Shown piece after piece: positions 35,676 to 44,348 of a DNA stretch of 64,000 nucleotides. The position numbers and the translations under genes are program-made. The DNA comes from Sva-07 sp963698565. GTDB taxonomy: Bacteria > Actinomycetota > Acidimicrobiia > Acidimicrobiales > Ilumatobacteraceae. The notes under the pieces were generated by a model that was not told the DNA's origin, did no database searches, and saw nothing but the letters and a program-made list of their open reading frames with translations. The stretch spans positions 1 through 64,000 of the forward strand of contig CAVORH010000020.1 of NCBI GenBank assembly GCA_963698565.1, in the 5' to 3' direction. Every line of letters begins with the position of its first letter. Position 1 is the first letter of the stretch.

Positions 35676-36610
35676 CGGTCGTCGAACCGGTGGCGACGCC
35701 GGCCCGCCCGATTCCACTCTGGCGGGTCGTCGACGTGACGGCCCCACCCGAGCGCCTCGCGATGCTCCGGATCCTGACCGGGATGTTCACGCTCGTGTAC
35801 GTGACCGTCCGGCTGCCGGTGTTCGTGCAGTTGACCGAGCGAGCGTCCGGCTTCGACGGCGTCGGCCTTGCGAGCCTCCTCGGCGGACCGGTTCCGGACG
35901 CTGTCGTCCTCGCCATGATCGCCGTCACGCTCGCGACCGGCGTGGCGTACACGCTCGGTTGGCGGTTCCGACCGCTCGGCCCGGTGTTCGCCGTCGGCTT
36001 CCTCGCACTCGGCAGCTATCGCGGCTCGTGGGGGCAGTTGCTGCACTTCGAGAACCTGGTGGCGCTGCACCTGATCGTCGTCTCGCTGGCGCCCGCCGCC
36101 GATCGCTGGTCGCTCGATGCTCGAGCCGGTCGGCGGCCGACGAACCGCGAGGCGACCGCCTACGGCTGGCCGATCGCGCTCGCCGCACTGGTCGTGGTGA
36201 TCACCTACGTGATCACCGGACTCGCCAAGCTGCGCTACGGCGGCATCGACTGGATCCTCGGCGACACGCTGCGGAACCACGTCGCGTACTCGGCGGCGCG
36301 GCTCGATCTGCTCGGTGGCGACGCCTCGCCGGTCGCCAGCTGGGCGGTACGCGCGTCGTGGGCGTGGACGCCCGCGGCCGCGTTCGCGGTCCTGGTCGAA
36401 CTGGCGGCACCCGTCGCGCTCCTGGGCGGTCGGGTCAGGACGGCGTGGGTGGTCGCTGCCTGGCTCCTCCACGCCGGCATCGCCGCGACGATGCTGATCG
36501 TCTTCCCGTACCCGTTGTTCCTGGTGGCGTTCGCGCCGTTCTACCGCGTCGAGCGGCTCTGGACCGGCCGGCCGAGCTGGTTGCGGTCGGGCGCCACTCA
36601 GTCCGCCTGA
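35672..36610 (+). CDS. HTTM-domain membrane protein
   Basis: 312 aa with about six to eight hydrophobic helices, of the horizontally transferred transmembrane (HTTM) family related to vitamin-K-dependent gamma-carboxylase. Marks include APPERLAMLRILTGMFTLVYV, GSYRGSWGQLLHFENLVALHL (with the conserved His) and ITGLAKLRYGGIDWI. Whether bacterial stand-alone members have carboxylase or other activity is unknown. ATG 35672 overlaps the partner gene; the 3' end overlaps the convergent flavodoxin gene by 13 bases. Confidence 0.84.
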   Translation: MTVVEPVATPARPIPLWRVVDVTAPPERLAMLRILTGMFTLVYVTVRLPVFVQLTERASGFDGVGLASLLGGPVPDAVVLAMIAVTLATGVAYTLGWRFRPLGPVFAVGFLALGSYRGSWGQLLHFENLVALHLIVVSLAPAADRWSLDARAGRRPTNREATAYGWPIALAALVVVITYVITGLAKLRYGGIDWILGDTLRNHVAYSAARLDLLGGDASPVASWAVRASWAWTPAAAFAVLVELAAPVALLGGRVRTAWVVAAWLLHAGIAATMLIVFPYPLFLVAFAPFYRVERLWTGRPSWLRSGATQSA

Positions 36611-37131
36611 AGCGACTCGGCGAGCCGTCGACCCCAGGCCGAGGCCCGATCGGCCTCGTCGGCTTCGAGGTGGTTCTCCTTGTCGACGAAGAAGCTCTCG
36701 GGCTCGGCGACGAGGTCGAAGCCGTGTCGGCCGAGTCGTTTGGCGATGCCCTTCGACGCCTGGCCGGTCACCAGCGTGGTTGCGTGGACGCGGGTGTCGA
36801 ACGCGGCGGCCGGGCCCGACTGTCCGGTGGGAAGATCGTCGAACCAGTCGCGCAGGCCGGGCCCCTCGGCATCGGGATCGAGGTCGAGGTCGTCGTCCTT
36901 CGCGGCCATGTCCTTGGCCCCCTGGCGGCTGAGGTGGCTCGACATGCCGTGGACGTGAGTGGGGCCGCCGACGACCACCAGATCGGCGGTACCGATCAGC
37001 TCCGGGGTGGCGTCGTGGACCGGTACGACCGTCACGTCCCCCAGGTGGGCGCGCAGCCCGGCGGCGATGTGATCGGCGATCACGTGGGTGTTGCCGAACA
37101 TGGATTCGTAGACGACGACGGCCTCGGGCAT
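36598..37131 (-). CDS. Flavodoxin-like protein
   Basis: About 177 aa. N-terminal VVYESMFGNTHVIADHIAAGL is the FMN-phosphate loop (ESMFGNT) and VVGGPTHVHGMSS is the second flavin loop. Length and layout fit the flavodoxin/nitric-oxide-synthase-like flavoprotein branch common in actinobacteria. An acidic insert (DDDLDLDPDAEG) precedes the last third. ATG 37131. It is divergent from the photolyase gene, but a link to it is only suggested by position. Confidence 0.85.
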   Translation of the reverse strand: MPEAVVVYESMFGNTHVIADHIAAGLRAHLGDVTVVPVHDATPELIGTADLVVVGGPTHVHGMSSHLSRQGAKDMAAKDDDLDLDPDAEGPGLRDWFDDLPTGQSGPAAAFDTRVHATTLVTGQASKGIAKRLGRHGFDLVAEPESFFVDKENHLEADEADRASAWGRRLAESLQAD

Positions 37132-37266
37132 GGGCGCTCCTCGTTGGATCGGGTGGTCGCGATCATGCGCGGAAGCGCGACGGCTCGACACGGGCCCTTC
37201 GGCCCGATCGGGAGAATTCGACCGCCGATCGAGTGCGAGACGGACTGTTGGGGTACAACCGGAGCC

Positions 37267-38580
37267 GTGGCCCGTCGATCGATCATGTGGTTCCGGCGCG
37301 ATCTCCGGCTCGGTGACCATCCTGCGCTCCTCGCAGCCGGTGCGGACGGGCGCGAAGTCGCCGCGGTGTTCGTGGTGGATCCGACCTTCGCGACAGCGGG
37401 CGCACCACGGCTCGCCCACCTCCACGATGGCCTGGCGGCCCTCGACGCCGACCTCCGAGGACGGTCGGGCACCGGGCTGGTGATCCGTCACGGTGACCCG
37501 GTCGAGGTCATCCCGCGACTGGCCGTCGAACTCGACGCCGACGCCGTGTTCGTCACCCGCGACTACGCCCCCTCCGGGCGTCGTCGTGACGCAGCGGTCG
37601 CCGAGGCGCTCCGCCGAACCGAGCGTTCGCTGCGCGGCGTCGGCTCGCCGTACGCGGTCACGCCGGGAGGTGTCCGCAAGGGCGACGGCGATCCGTATGC
37701 GGTGTTCACGCCATTCTCGAAGGTGTGGCGCCGGGTGGGTTGGGATCCGCCACTCGACGCTCCCGGCGACGACTTCCGATGGTTGGGGTCGGGCGAGGTC
37801 GCGACCGAGCCGTGGCCCGAGCGTCCCGACCCCGGTTGCGAACTCCCGCCGGCGGGGGAGGCAGCAGCACACGAACGCTGGGCCGCCTTCCTCCACGACG
37901 GTCTGGACGACTACGACGAGCGCCGCGACCTCGCTGCGCTCGATGGAACGAGCCGCCTGTCGCCGGCGCTGAAGTGGGGCACCATCCATCCCCGGCAACT
38001 GCTCGCCGACCTCGACGCGTCCGGCGCGGGGCCGCGGGCGCACACGGTGTTCTCGAGCGAACTCGCCTGGCGGGACTTCTATGCCGACGTGCTGTACCAG
38101 CGCCCGGAGACCGCCTGGGAGAACCTCAACCCGAAGATGGACGCGATGCCGGTCGACACCGATGCGGCCGCCCGCGAGCGCTTCGACCGGTGGGCGGCGG
38201 GCGCGACCGGATTCGGCATCGTCGACGCCGGGATGAAGCAACTGCTCGCCACGGGCTGGATGCACAACCGGGTCCGGATGATCACCGCCAGCTTCCTGGT
38301 GAAGGACCTCCATCTGCCGTGGCAGTGGGGTGCGCAGTGGTTCATGCGGCACCTCGTCGACGGCGACCTCGCCTCCAACAACCACGGCTGGCAGTGGGCG
38401 GCCGGCACGGGCACCGATGCAGCGCCCTACTTCCGGGTCTTCAATCCGACCTTGCAGCAGGAGCGCTACGACCCCGATGGCGAGTACGTCGAGCGCTGGG
38501 CTCCGGAACCGTCCGAGCCGATGCTCGATCACCGAGTCGAACGCGACGAAGCGCTCCGACGACTGAAATCGATCGGCTGA
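37267..38580 (+). CDS. phr: Deoxyribodipyrimidine photolyase
   Basis: About 437 aa light-driven DNA repair flavoenzyme. N-terminal antenna domain starts IMWFRRDLRLGDHPALL. The FAD domain contains SRLSPALKWGTIHPR, WMHNRVRMITASFLVKDLHL, WGAQWFMRHLVDGDLASNNH-GWQW and YFRVFNPTLQQERYDPDGEY, all conserved in class I CPD photolyases. GTG 37267 is chosen; ATG 37285 (MWFRRD) is possible. It reverses UV cyclobutane dimers, consistent with a surface-water lifestyle. Confidence 0.93.
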   Translation: MARRSIMWFRRDLRLGDHPALLAAGADGREVAAVFVVDPTFATAGAPRLAHLHDGLAALDADLRGRSGTGLVIRHGDPVEVIPRLAVELDADAVFVTRDYAPSGRRRDAAVAEALRRTERSLRGVGSPYAVTPGGVRKGDGDPYAVFTPFSKVWRRVGWDPPLDAPGDDFRWLGSGEVATEPWPERPDPGCELPPAGEAAAHERWAAFLHDGLDDYDERRDLAALDGTSRLSPALKWGTIHPRQLLADLDASGAGPRAHTVFSSELAWRDFYADVLYQRPETAWENLNPKMDAMPVDTDAAARERFDRWAAGATGFGIVDAGMKQLLATGWMHNRVRMITASFLVKDLHLPWQWGAQWFMRHLVDGDLASNNHGWQWAAGTGTDAAPYFRVFNPTLQQERYDPDGEYVERWAPEPSEPMLDHRVERDEALRRLKSIG

Positions 38581-38610
38581 GCACGGTCCGGTACGCCGTG
38601 ATCCGACCGG

Positions 38611-38637
38611 TTGGCAGTCGATAGGCTGGAGTGCCAG
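38611..38637 (+). promoter_or_regulatory. CIRCE-like HrcA operator
   Basis: TTGGCAGTC-N9-GAGTGCCAG: nine-base half-sites and nine-base spacer exactly as in CIRCE (TTAGCACTC-N9-GAGTGCTAA). The half-sites pair at all but two positions. It abuts the hrcA start codon, and the spacer holds TAGGCT, a possible -10, so HrcA binding would block its own promoter. Confidence 0.75.
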
Positions 38638-39633
38638 ATGTTGGACGACCGCAAGACCGCGATCCTGAGTGCTGTGGTGCAGGAGTACATCGCCACGGCT
38701 CAGCCCGTCGGGTCGAGCCACATCGCCGAGGCACCGACGATCAAGGTGTCGTCGGCCACGGTGCGCAACGAGATGGCCCAGCTCGAGAGTGAGGGGTATC
38801 TCGTGCAGCCGCACACGTCGGCCGGGCGCATCCCCACCGACAAGGGGTACCGCTACTTCGTCGATCACCTCACCGCACCCGGCCGTCTCGACCAGGCGAC
38901 CACCAGGCAGGTCGGGGAGTTCTTCTCGGCGGCCCACGGGCGGCTCGAGGAGATGCTCCATCAGACCTCCAACCTCCTGGCGGCGCTGACCAACAACGCC
39001 GGGGTCGTCGTCGGTCCCCGTTCCGAGGCCGTTCCGGTGCGCCGGGTGCAGATCGTGTCGCTCTCGGCGACCGTCGCCACCGTGATCGTGGTGTTCGCCA
39101 ACGGCACCGTCGAGAACGTGCAGCTCGATCTCGTCGAGGGCGACGACGACCTCAAGCTCGCGGCCGCCGGCGTGCACCTGTCGGCGGAACTCGACGGCCG
39201 GGTGCTCGGCTCGGTCAGCGACGTGAGCCCGACCGGCGACGACACGGTCGACCGTCTGTGCGCAGCCGCACTGCAGGAGCTGCGGGCCACGGCGGCACCC
39301 GAGCAGGTGTTCACCGGGGGAGCGGCGGCGGTGGCCAACGCCTTCGACGCCGTCGAGATCGTTCGGACCGTTCTGGCGACACTCGAGCAGCAGTTCGTCG
39401 TCGTCACGCTCGTGAGCGACATCGTCAGCCGCGGCATGTCGGTTGCGATCGGTGTGGAACACGGTGTCGAGCCGCTGTCGGCCTGCTCGGTCGTGGTGGC
39501 GCCGGTCGTGGTCGACGGCGAACACCTCGGCTCGGTCGGGGTGCTCGGTCCCACCCGCATGAACTATCCGCAGGCACTCGCCACGGTCGAGGTGGTCAGC
39601 GAGCAGCTCGGCCACCGCATCGAAGAAGGCTGA
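38638..39633 (+). CDS. hrcA: Heat-inducible transcription repressor HrcA
   Basis: About 331 aa. N-terminal winged helix starts MLDDRKTAILSAVVQEYIAT and contains the recognition segment VSSATVRNEMAQLESEGYL and HTSAGRIPTDKGYRYFVD, the family signature; the GAF-like middle and the end GVLGPTRMNYPQAL are also typical. HrcA represses chaperone genes through CIRCE and needs GroEL for activity. A CIRCE-like site overlaps its start. dnaJ follows 37 bases after, so the pair is a heat-shock operon. dnaK and grpE are not in the window. Confidence 0.95.
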   Translation: MLDDRKTAILSAVVQEYIATAQPVGSSHIAEAPTIKVSSATVRNEMAQLESEGYLVQPHTSAGRIPTDKGYRYFVDHLTAPGRLDQATTRQVGEFFSAAHGRLEEMLHQTSNLLAALTNNAGVVVGPRSEAVPVRRVQIVSLSATVATVIVVFANGTVENVQLDLVEGDDDLKLAAAGVHLSAELDGRVLGSVSDVSPTGDDTVDRLCAAALQELRATAAPEQVFTGGAAAVANAFDAVEIVRTVLATLEQQFVVVTLVSDIVSRGMSVAIGVEHGVEPLSACSVVVAPVVVDGEHLGSVGVLGPTRMNYPQALATVEVVSEQLGHRIEEG

Positions 39634-39670
39634 GTCCTCATGCGCAACTCACGGCATGATGGGAGCGATC

Positions 39671-40807
39671 ATGGGTGACTACTACGAACTTCTCGGCGTT
39701 TCGCGTACGGCGACCGCCGACGAGATCAAGAAGGCGTACCGGCAGCGGGCCCGGGAGTTCCATCCCGACGCGAACCCGAACGACGCCGCCGCCGCCGAGC
39801 AGTTCAAGAAGATCGCCATGGCCTATCAGGTGCTCTCCGACGACGAGCAGCGCGCCCGCTACGACCGCTACGGCGAGGCCGGTGTGCGCGGCAACGGTGG
39901 CGGAGCCGGGCCGAGCGCAGAGGATCTCTTCGGTGGCGGGCTCGGAGACATCTTCGAGACGTTCTTCGGCGGCGGGGGCAGCCCGTTCGGTGGCGGCCGT
40001 CAGCGCGGGCCCAGTGGGCCGCCTCGGGGCCAGGACATGGAGGTGGTCGCCGACATCTCGTTCGAGCAGTCGGTGTTCGGCGACCAGATCGACGTGGGCC
40101 TCAAACTGCCCGTCGCGTGCGACGACTGCGGTGGCACCGGTGCCGGTGAGGGCACCACCCCGGTGACCTGCAGCGACTGCGGCGGCAGCGGCCAGGTCCA
40201 ACGGGTCCGGCAGAGTCTGCTCGGCCAGATGGTGACGGCGAGCCCGTGTGGTCGCTGTGGCGGTCTCGGCCAGGTGATCACCACGCCGTGCGCGACCTGC
40301 CGCGGGGAGGGGCGCGTCACCGTCGACAAGCAGTACCAGGTCGATGTGCCGGCCGGTGTCGATTCGGGGTCCACGCTTCGCCTCACCGGGCGGGGCGCCG
40401 TGGGCCCGCGCGGCGGCCGTGCCGGCGATCTCTACGTCCACCTCCGGGTGGCGCCTCACGATCTGTTCGTGCGTGACGACCACGACCTCGTCACCGAGGT
40501 CCCGATCTCGATCGCTCAGGCCGCACTCGGCACCGCGATCGAACTCGAGACGCTCGACGGCACCGAGCACCTGGTGGTGCCGCCCGGCACTCAGCCGGGC
40601 CGGGAGTTCGTGCTGCGGCAGCGAGGTGTGCCACATCTTCGGGGTCGTGGCCGGGGCGATCTGCGGGCGCGCGTCCGAGTCGATGTCCCCCAGAAGCTCT
40701 CCGACAAGGAGATCGAGCTGCTCACGGCGTATGCCGAAGGGCGCGGCGAGGTCGTCGGGCACGCCAAGGAAGGGCTGTTCACCCGAATCAAGTCGGCGTT
40801 CACCTGA
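39671..40807 (+). CDS. dnaJ: Chaperone DnaJ
   Basis: About 378 aa Hsp40. J-domain with the HPD motif (REFHPDANPND), Gly/Phe-rich region (about 75-115), then the zinc domain with four CxxCxGxG repeats (CDDCGGTGAG, CSDCGGSGQV, CGRCGGLGQV, CATCRGEGRV) and C-terminal substrate domains. ATG 39671 (MGDYYELLG). It stimulates DnaK ATPase and delivers clients. rsmE follows after eight bases, as in many Gram-positive genomes. Confidence 0.96.
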   Translation: MGDYYELLGVSRTATADEIKKAYRQRAREFHPDANPNDAAAAEQFKKIAMAYQVLSDDEQRARYDRYGEAGVRGNGGGAGPSAEDLFGGGLGDIFETFFGGGGSPFGGGRQRGPSGPPRGQDMEVVADISFEQSVFGDQIDVGLKLPVACDDCGGTGAGEGTTPVTCSDCGGSGQVQRVRQSLLGQMVTASPCGRCGGLGQVITTPCATCRGEGRVTVDKQYQVDVPAGVDSGSTLRLTGRGAVGPRGGRAGDLYVHLRVAPHDLFVRDDHDLVTEVPISIAQAALGTAIELETLDGTEHLVVPPGTQPGREFVLRQRGVPHLRGRGRGDLRARVRVDVPQKLSDKEIELLTAYAEGRGEVVGHAKEGLFTRIKSAFT

Positions 40808-40814
40808 CGTCGCC

Positions 40815-41516
40815 GTGGGGTCCCGAGCATCGCTGCGCACCACCAGCGCCCACGTCCTGCTGCCGCCAGCGATGTTCGACGCTGGTGGGGAGATCTCGCT
40901 CGACGACGCGACCGAGCACCATCTACGACGTGTGCTGCGGCTCCGCGCAGGCGAGGCGGTCAGCGCCACCGACGGCGAAGGCCGATGGCGACTGGCGGTG
41001 GTCGTGATCGACGGGTCGTCGCTGCGCCTCGCCCCCGACGGTGCGTTGCAGGTGGAAGCGGCGCCGAGCGCGCCCCTGACGATCGCGGTGGCGATGCCGA
41101 AGGGTGACCGGCTCGACTGGTTGGTGCAGAAGTCGACCGAGCTGGGTGTCGACCGGCTGGTGCTGTTGCACGCCGATCGGTCGGTGGTGCGGTGGAAGCC
41201 GGATCGGGCCGCTTCGCAACGCGAACGGCTCCAGCGCATCTCCGACGAGGCGTGCCGTCAGAGCCGTCGCGTCCGACGGGTGGAGATCGAGGGTCCGGTC
41301 GATGCTGCGGCGGTGCTCGGCGAATTCGTGGTGGCCGAGCCGGATGGTCGAGCGCTCGGCCCGAGCGACCGCTCGGTGGCGGTCGGGCCCGAAGGAGGGT
41401 GGTCGCCCGACGAACTCGAACTGGCCGCTGATCGGGTGTCGCTGGGTGCCAACATCCTCCGCACGGAGACCGCCGTAGTAGCAGCATCGGCACTCTGCGT
41501 GACATTCGAACGCTGA
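40815..41516 (+). CDS. rsmE: 16S rRNA m3U1498 methyltransferase
   Basis: About 233 aa SPOUT methyltransferase. N-terminal PUA-like part (HHLRRVLRLRAGEAVSATDG) and knot motifs VAVGPEGGWSPDELELA and LGANILRTETAVVAA are diagnostic. It methylates U1498 of 16S rRNA in assembled 30S subunits. GTG 40815. The order hrcA-dnaJ-rsmE suggests one transcript. Confidence 0.93.
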   Translation: MGSRASLRTTSAHVLLPPAMFDAGGEISLDDATEHHLRRVLRLRAGEAVSATDGEGRWRLAVVVIDGSSLRLAPDGALQVEAAPSAPLTIAVAMPKGDRLDWLVQKSTELGVDRLVLLHADRSVVRWKPDRAASQRERLQRISDEACRQSRRVRRVEIEGPVDAAAVLGEFVVAEPDGRALGPSDRSVAVGPEGGWSPDELELAADRVSLGANILRTETAVVAASALCVTFER

Positions 41517-41533
41517 CGGTCTAAGGTTCTCGA

Positions 41534-41549
41534 GTTACCCCTGGGTAAC
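41534..41549 (+). promoter_or_regulatory. Palindrome before the bldD-like gene
   Basis: GTTACCC-CT-GGGTAAC is a perfect inverted repeat 66 bases before the ATG. Half-sites TTAC and GTAA fit the TNAC...GTNA form known for Streptomyces BldD, though I am not certain the six-base spacing matches. TAAGGT (41522-41527) just upstream could be the -10, making this an autoregulatory operator. Confidence 0.5.
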
Positions 41550-41615
41550 GTGCCGGGCGGTCGGTAGGCGGGCGCCACCGACGCATGAGACAAACAACGA
41601 AGGCGGGATCACGAC

Positions 41616-42131
41616 ATGTCCATCACCGACGAAGACGCACCATCGGTCTACAGCCGTCAGGTGGGTGAGCGCTTGCGCGTCATCCGCAAGCAGAAGCGGC
41701 TGTCGCTCCAGGAGGTGGAGGCGCAGTCGAACCAGGAGTTCAAGGCCTCCGTTCTGGGCGCGTACGAACGGGGCGAGCGGGCGCTGTCGGTGCCACGACT
41801 CGACCGGCTCTCGCAGTTCTACGCCGTCCCGGTCGAGCAGCTGCTGCCACGCGAGGTCACGGGATCCGAGGCGGCCGCGGCCCTCCAGTCGCCGGTCAAC
41901 AAGAAACTGGCGATCGATGTCGCGAAGCTCGTCCAGTTGAGTGGGGCGCCGTTCGAGATGTTGGCGCGGTACCTGCGTCTCATCCAGGTGCAGCGCCAGG
42001 ACTTCAACGGTCGGGTGATCACGGTGCGCGGCGACGACACCCGCTCGATCGCGGCGATGCTCGACGTGCCGGTCGACCAGGTCGCGGAGCGCCTCGCGGC
42101 CCTCGACCTGCTCTTCGTCCCCAGCGCCTGA
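41616..42131 (+). CDS. bldD: BldD-like XRE regulator with c-di-GMP motif
   Basis: 171 aa. The N-terminal XRE helix-turn-helix (VGERLRVIRKQKRLSLQEVEA, about 16-37, quoted in part) resembles Streptomyces BldD, including the SVLGAYERGERALSVPRL stretch. The C-terminal domain has R127-Q-D129, eight residues, then R138-G-D-D141, which is exactly the RxD-x8-RxxD motif BldD uses to bind the c-di-GMP tetramer. In Streptomyces this dimerises BldD and represses development; here the regulon is unknown. A palindrome lies in its upstream region. hemW follows after 29 bases. Confidence 0.85.
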   Translation: MSITDEDAPSVYSRQVGERLRVIRKQKRLSLQEVEAQSNQEFKASVLGAYERGERALSVPRLDRLSQFYAVPVEQLLPREVTGSEAAAALQSPVNKKLAIDVAKLVQLSGAPFEMLARYLRLIQVQRQDFNGRVITVRGDDTRSIAAMLDVPVDQVAERLAALDLLFVPSA

Positions 42132-42160
42132 GCGTCCCACCCCGGCGGTTGACTGAGGGA

Positions 42161-43243
42161 ATGACCGCAGCGACGTTCGGGGTGTACGTGCACATCCCGT
42201 TCTGCGCGTCGAAGTGCGAGTACTGCGCGTTCGCCACCTGGACCGACCGTCACCACCTCGTCGACGACTATCTCGTCGCCGTGCACGCCGAGATCGATCG
42301 GGCGATCGCATCGGGCCTGCCGGCCTCGGACACGGTGTTCGTCGGTGGTGGCACGCCGACGCTCGTACCTGCCGATGCGCTGGCCTCGGTGATCGCGTCG
42401 ATCCCGGTGAGCGACGGTGCCGAGATCACCGTCGAGTGCAACCCCGACGACGTCACCGTCGAGATGCTGCGGACGTATCGCGCGGCCGGCGTCAACCGCG
42501 TGAGCCTGGGTGTGCAGTCGATGTCGGCGCACGTCCTCGTGGCGCTCGGCCGCACCCACGATCAGGAGAACATCGCCCGCGCCGTCGAGGCGATCCGGGC
42601 CGTCGAGATGCCGTCGTTCAACCTCGACCTGATCTACGGGGCGGTGGGGGAGACGATCGACGACTGGCGTGCGACCGTCGAGGCAGCGTTGGCGTTCGAC
42701 CCACCCCACATCTCCGCGTACGGTCTGACCGTCGAATCCGGCACGCCGCTCGCCTCGCAGCCCGATCGCCATCCCGACGACGATGACCAGGCCGACAAGT
42801 ACGAACTGGTCGACGAGCTCCTCGCTGCGGCCGGGTTGCAGAACTACGAGGTGTCGAACTGGGCTCGCCCCGGCCACGAGTCGCGTCACAACCACCTGTA
42901 CTGGGACCAGGCCGATTACCGGGGGTTCGGTTGTGCAGCACACTCCCACGAGGCGGGGCGCCGTTGGTGGAACCTGCGAACTCCCGACCGCTACATCGAG
43001 GCGATCAACCGACACGAGACGGTCGTGGCATCGTCGGAGACGCTCGATGCCGAGACCCGCCGCTTCGAAGGTCTCCAGCTCGCGTTGCGGACGCGCGAGG
43101 GCGTCGAGCGGTCGGCGTTCAGCGAGGACACACTCGAACTCCTCGAGAGCATGGTGGTCCCGCATCCGGCCGACGGCGACCGGGTCGTGCTCACCCGGGC
43201 TGGCCGGCTGATGGCCAACGAGATCTCCCTACGGTTCGACTGA
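42161..43243 (+). CDS. hemW: Radical SAM haem chaperone HemW
   Basis: About 360 aa. Radical SAM cluster motif CASKCEYC (CxxxCxxC) in YVHIPFCASKCEYCAF, then GGGTPTLV, the SLGVQSM motif and VNFDLIYG-like FNLDLIYGAVGE. The extra fourth Cys of true HemN is absent, supporting HemW, which inserts haem into respiratory proteins, over coproporphyrinogen oxidase. The 3' end overlaps the convergent oxygenase gene by 15 bases. Confidence 0.92.
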   Translation: MTAATFGVYVHIPFCASKCEYCAFATWTDRHHLVDDYLVAVHAEIDRAIASGLPASDTVFVGGGTPTLVPADALASVIASIPVSDGAEITVECNPDDVTVEMLRTYRAAGVNRVSLGVQSMSAHVLVALGRTHDQENIARAVEAIRAVEMPSFNLDLIYGAVGETIDDWRATVEAALAFDPPHISAYGLTVESGTPLASQPDRHPDDDDQADKYELVDELLAAAGLQNYEVSNWARPGHESRHNHLYWDQADYRGFGCAAHSHEAGRRWWNLRTPDRYIEAINRHETVVASSETLDAETRRFEGLQLALRTREGVERSAFSEDTLELLESMVVPHPADGDRVVLTRAGRLMANEISLRFD

Positions 43244-44248
43244 TCGACGCGACGCGACGTCGTCGAACAGCGAGGGAAACACCTTGGCCACTTTCGACGT
43301 GAGGTAGTCGCCGTAGGTGCCGTCCCAGGCGAGCACGTCGGCACCGTCCCAACGGTCGTGGGTCAGCGGGTCGGATCCGAGGGGCAGTGTCGGCACGGTC
43401 GCATCCCACGACGGGTCGAAGAAGTACGGGAAGGACAACCGCGACTCGCCCGAGGTGTTGCGCACCCGGTGCGGCGTCGAGCGGTACCGGCCGCCGGTGA
43501 GACGCTCGAGCATGTCGCCCAGGTTGCACACGAGCACGCCCGGTACCGGGTCGACGTCGATCCAGGACCCGTCGAGCGCCTCGACCTGCAGCCCGCCGTG
43601 ACGGTCCTGGGCGAGGAGGGTGAGCAGGCCGTAGTCGGTGTGCTCGCCGACACCCCATGCATCGTCGGCGTCGTCACGGATGGGCGGGTAGTGGAAGATG
43701 CGGAAGAGCACGGTGGGGTCCGATGTCACGCCGTCCTCGAACCAACTGCTCGGCAGGCCGAGTCCGAGCGCGATGGCGCGCATGACCGCGTCGGCAACCG
43801 GTCGCAGTGCCGTCAGCCAGTCGAGGACCACGGATCGCAGCTCGCCGGGATGGTCGGGGAACAGGTTCGGGCCGTGCAAGGGCGTGCCACTCACGACTCG
43901 CGGGTGCTCCGGCCCGTGTTCGTCGCCGAAGTAGATGCCCTCCTTGCGGTCGGGGATCCCCGAGGTGAGCTCGCCGCCGACCGGGAACCAGCCTCGCCAC
44001 GCAGGCCCGGCGTTCGCCATGGCGATCGCCGACTTCTCGGCGTCGCTGCGCTCGAAGAACGCGTGAGCTGCGGTCTCCAACCGGTGCTGCAGCGCAGGGT
44101 CGACCCCGTGGCCGGTGATGGCGAAGAACCCGACATCCCGGCACGCCCGATCGATCACCGCCGCCGTCGACTCGAGGGCGGACCGCGTGGCGGCCGCGTC
44201 CAGGAGCGGAGCGATGTCGATGAGCGGAAGGTGTGGGGCCGGGCTCAC
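43229..44248 (-). CDS. 2-oxoglutarate/Fe(II) oxygenase, isopenicillin-N-synthase family
   Basis: 339 aa. N-terminal DIOX_N domain (LPLIDIAPLLDAAATR, VGFFAITGHGVD) and C-terminal 2OG-Fe domain with metal residues in HTDYGLLTLLAQD (HxD) and a distal His in RSTPHRVRN; Arg of RLSFPYF is the co-substrate anchor. Many bacterial members hydroxylate small molecules; the substrate is unknown and no biosynthetic cluster is adjacent. It ends at the left edge of the tRNA-Val region. Confidence 0.88.
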   Translation of the reverse strand: MSPAPHLPLIDIAPLLDAAATRSALESTAAVIDRACRDVGFFAITGHGVDPALQHRLETAAHAFFERSDAEKSAIAMANAGPAWRGWFPVGGELTSGIPDRKEGIYFGDEHGPEHPRVVSGTPLHGPNLFPDHPGELRSVVLDWLTALRPVADAVMRAIALGLGLPSSWFEDGVTSDPTVLFRIFHYPPIRDDADDAWGVGEHTDYGLLTLLAQDRHGGLQVEALDGSWIDVDPVPGVLVCNLGDMLERLTGGRYRSTPHRVRNTSGESRLSFPYFFDPSWDATVPTLPLGSDPLTHDRWDGADVLAWDGTYGDYLTSKVAKVFPSLFDDVASRRSVEP

Positions 44249-44274
44249 GAGTTGGTAACGTACTGCTCCGCTAC

Positions 44275-44348
44275 GGGCGCGTAGCTCAGTTGGTTAGAGC
44301 GCTACCATGACACGGTAGAGGTCCCGGGTTCGAGTCCCGTCGTGCCCA
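44275..44348 (+). tRNA. tRNA-Val (anticodon GAC)
   Basis: 74 bases fold as a cloverleaf: acceptor GGGCGCG/CGTGCCC, D-stem GCTC/GAGC, anticodon stem CTACC/GGTAG with loop ATGACAC giving GAC, and T-loop TTCGAGT. The T-stem has one C/T mismatch at its base (position 49/65). CCA is not fully encoded (A then CC). The 3' part from the anticodon arm is duplicated 1.6 kb downstream. Confidence 0.93.

Noticed and set aside
37191..37206. CGGGCC-CTTC-GGCCCG hairpin between flavodoxin and photolyase
   Set aside because: Perfect but only six base pairs, and such GC hairpins are expected by chance in this composition. No gene end adjoins it.
36598..39615. A 3-kb open frame on the reverse strand opposite photolyase and hrcA
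   Set aside because: Only its last 177 codons (flavodoxin) look like protein. The rest is antisense to well-recognised genes and has His/Arg-rich composition typical of shadow frames in GC-rich DNA.
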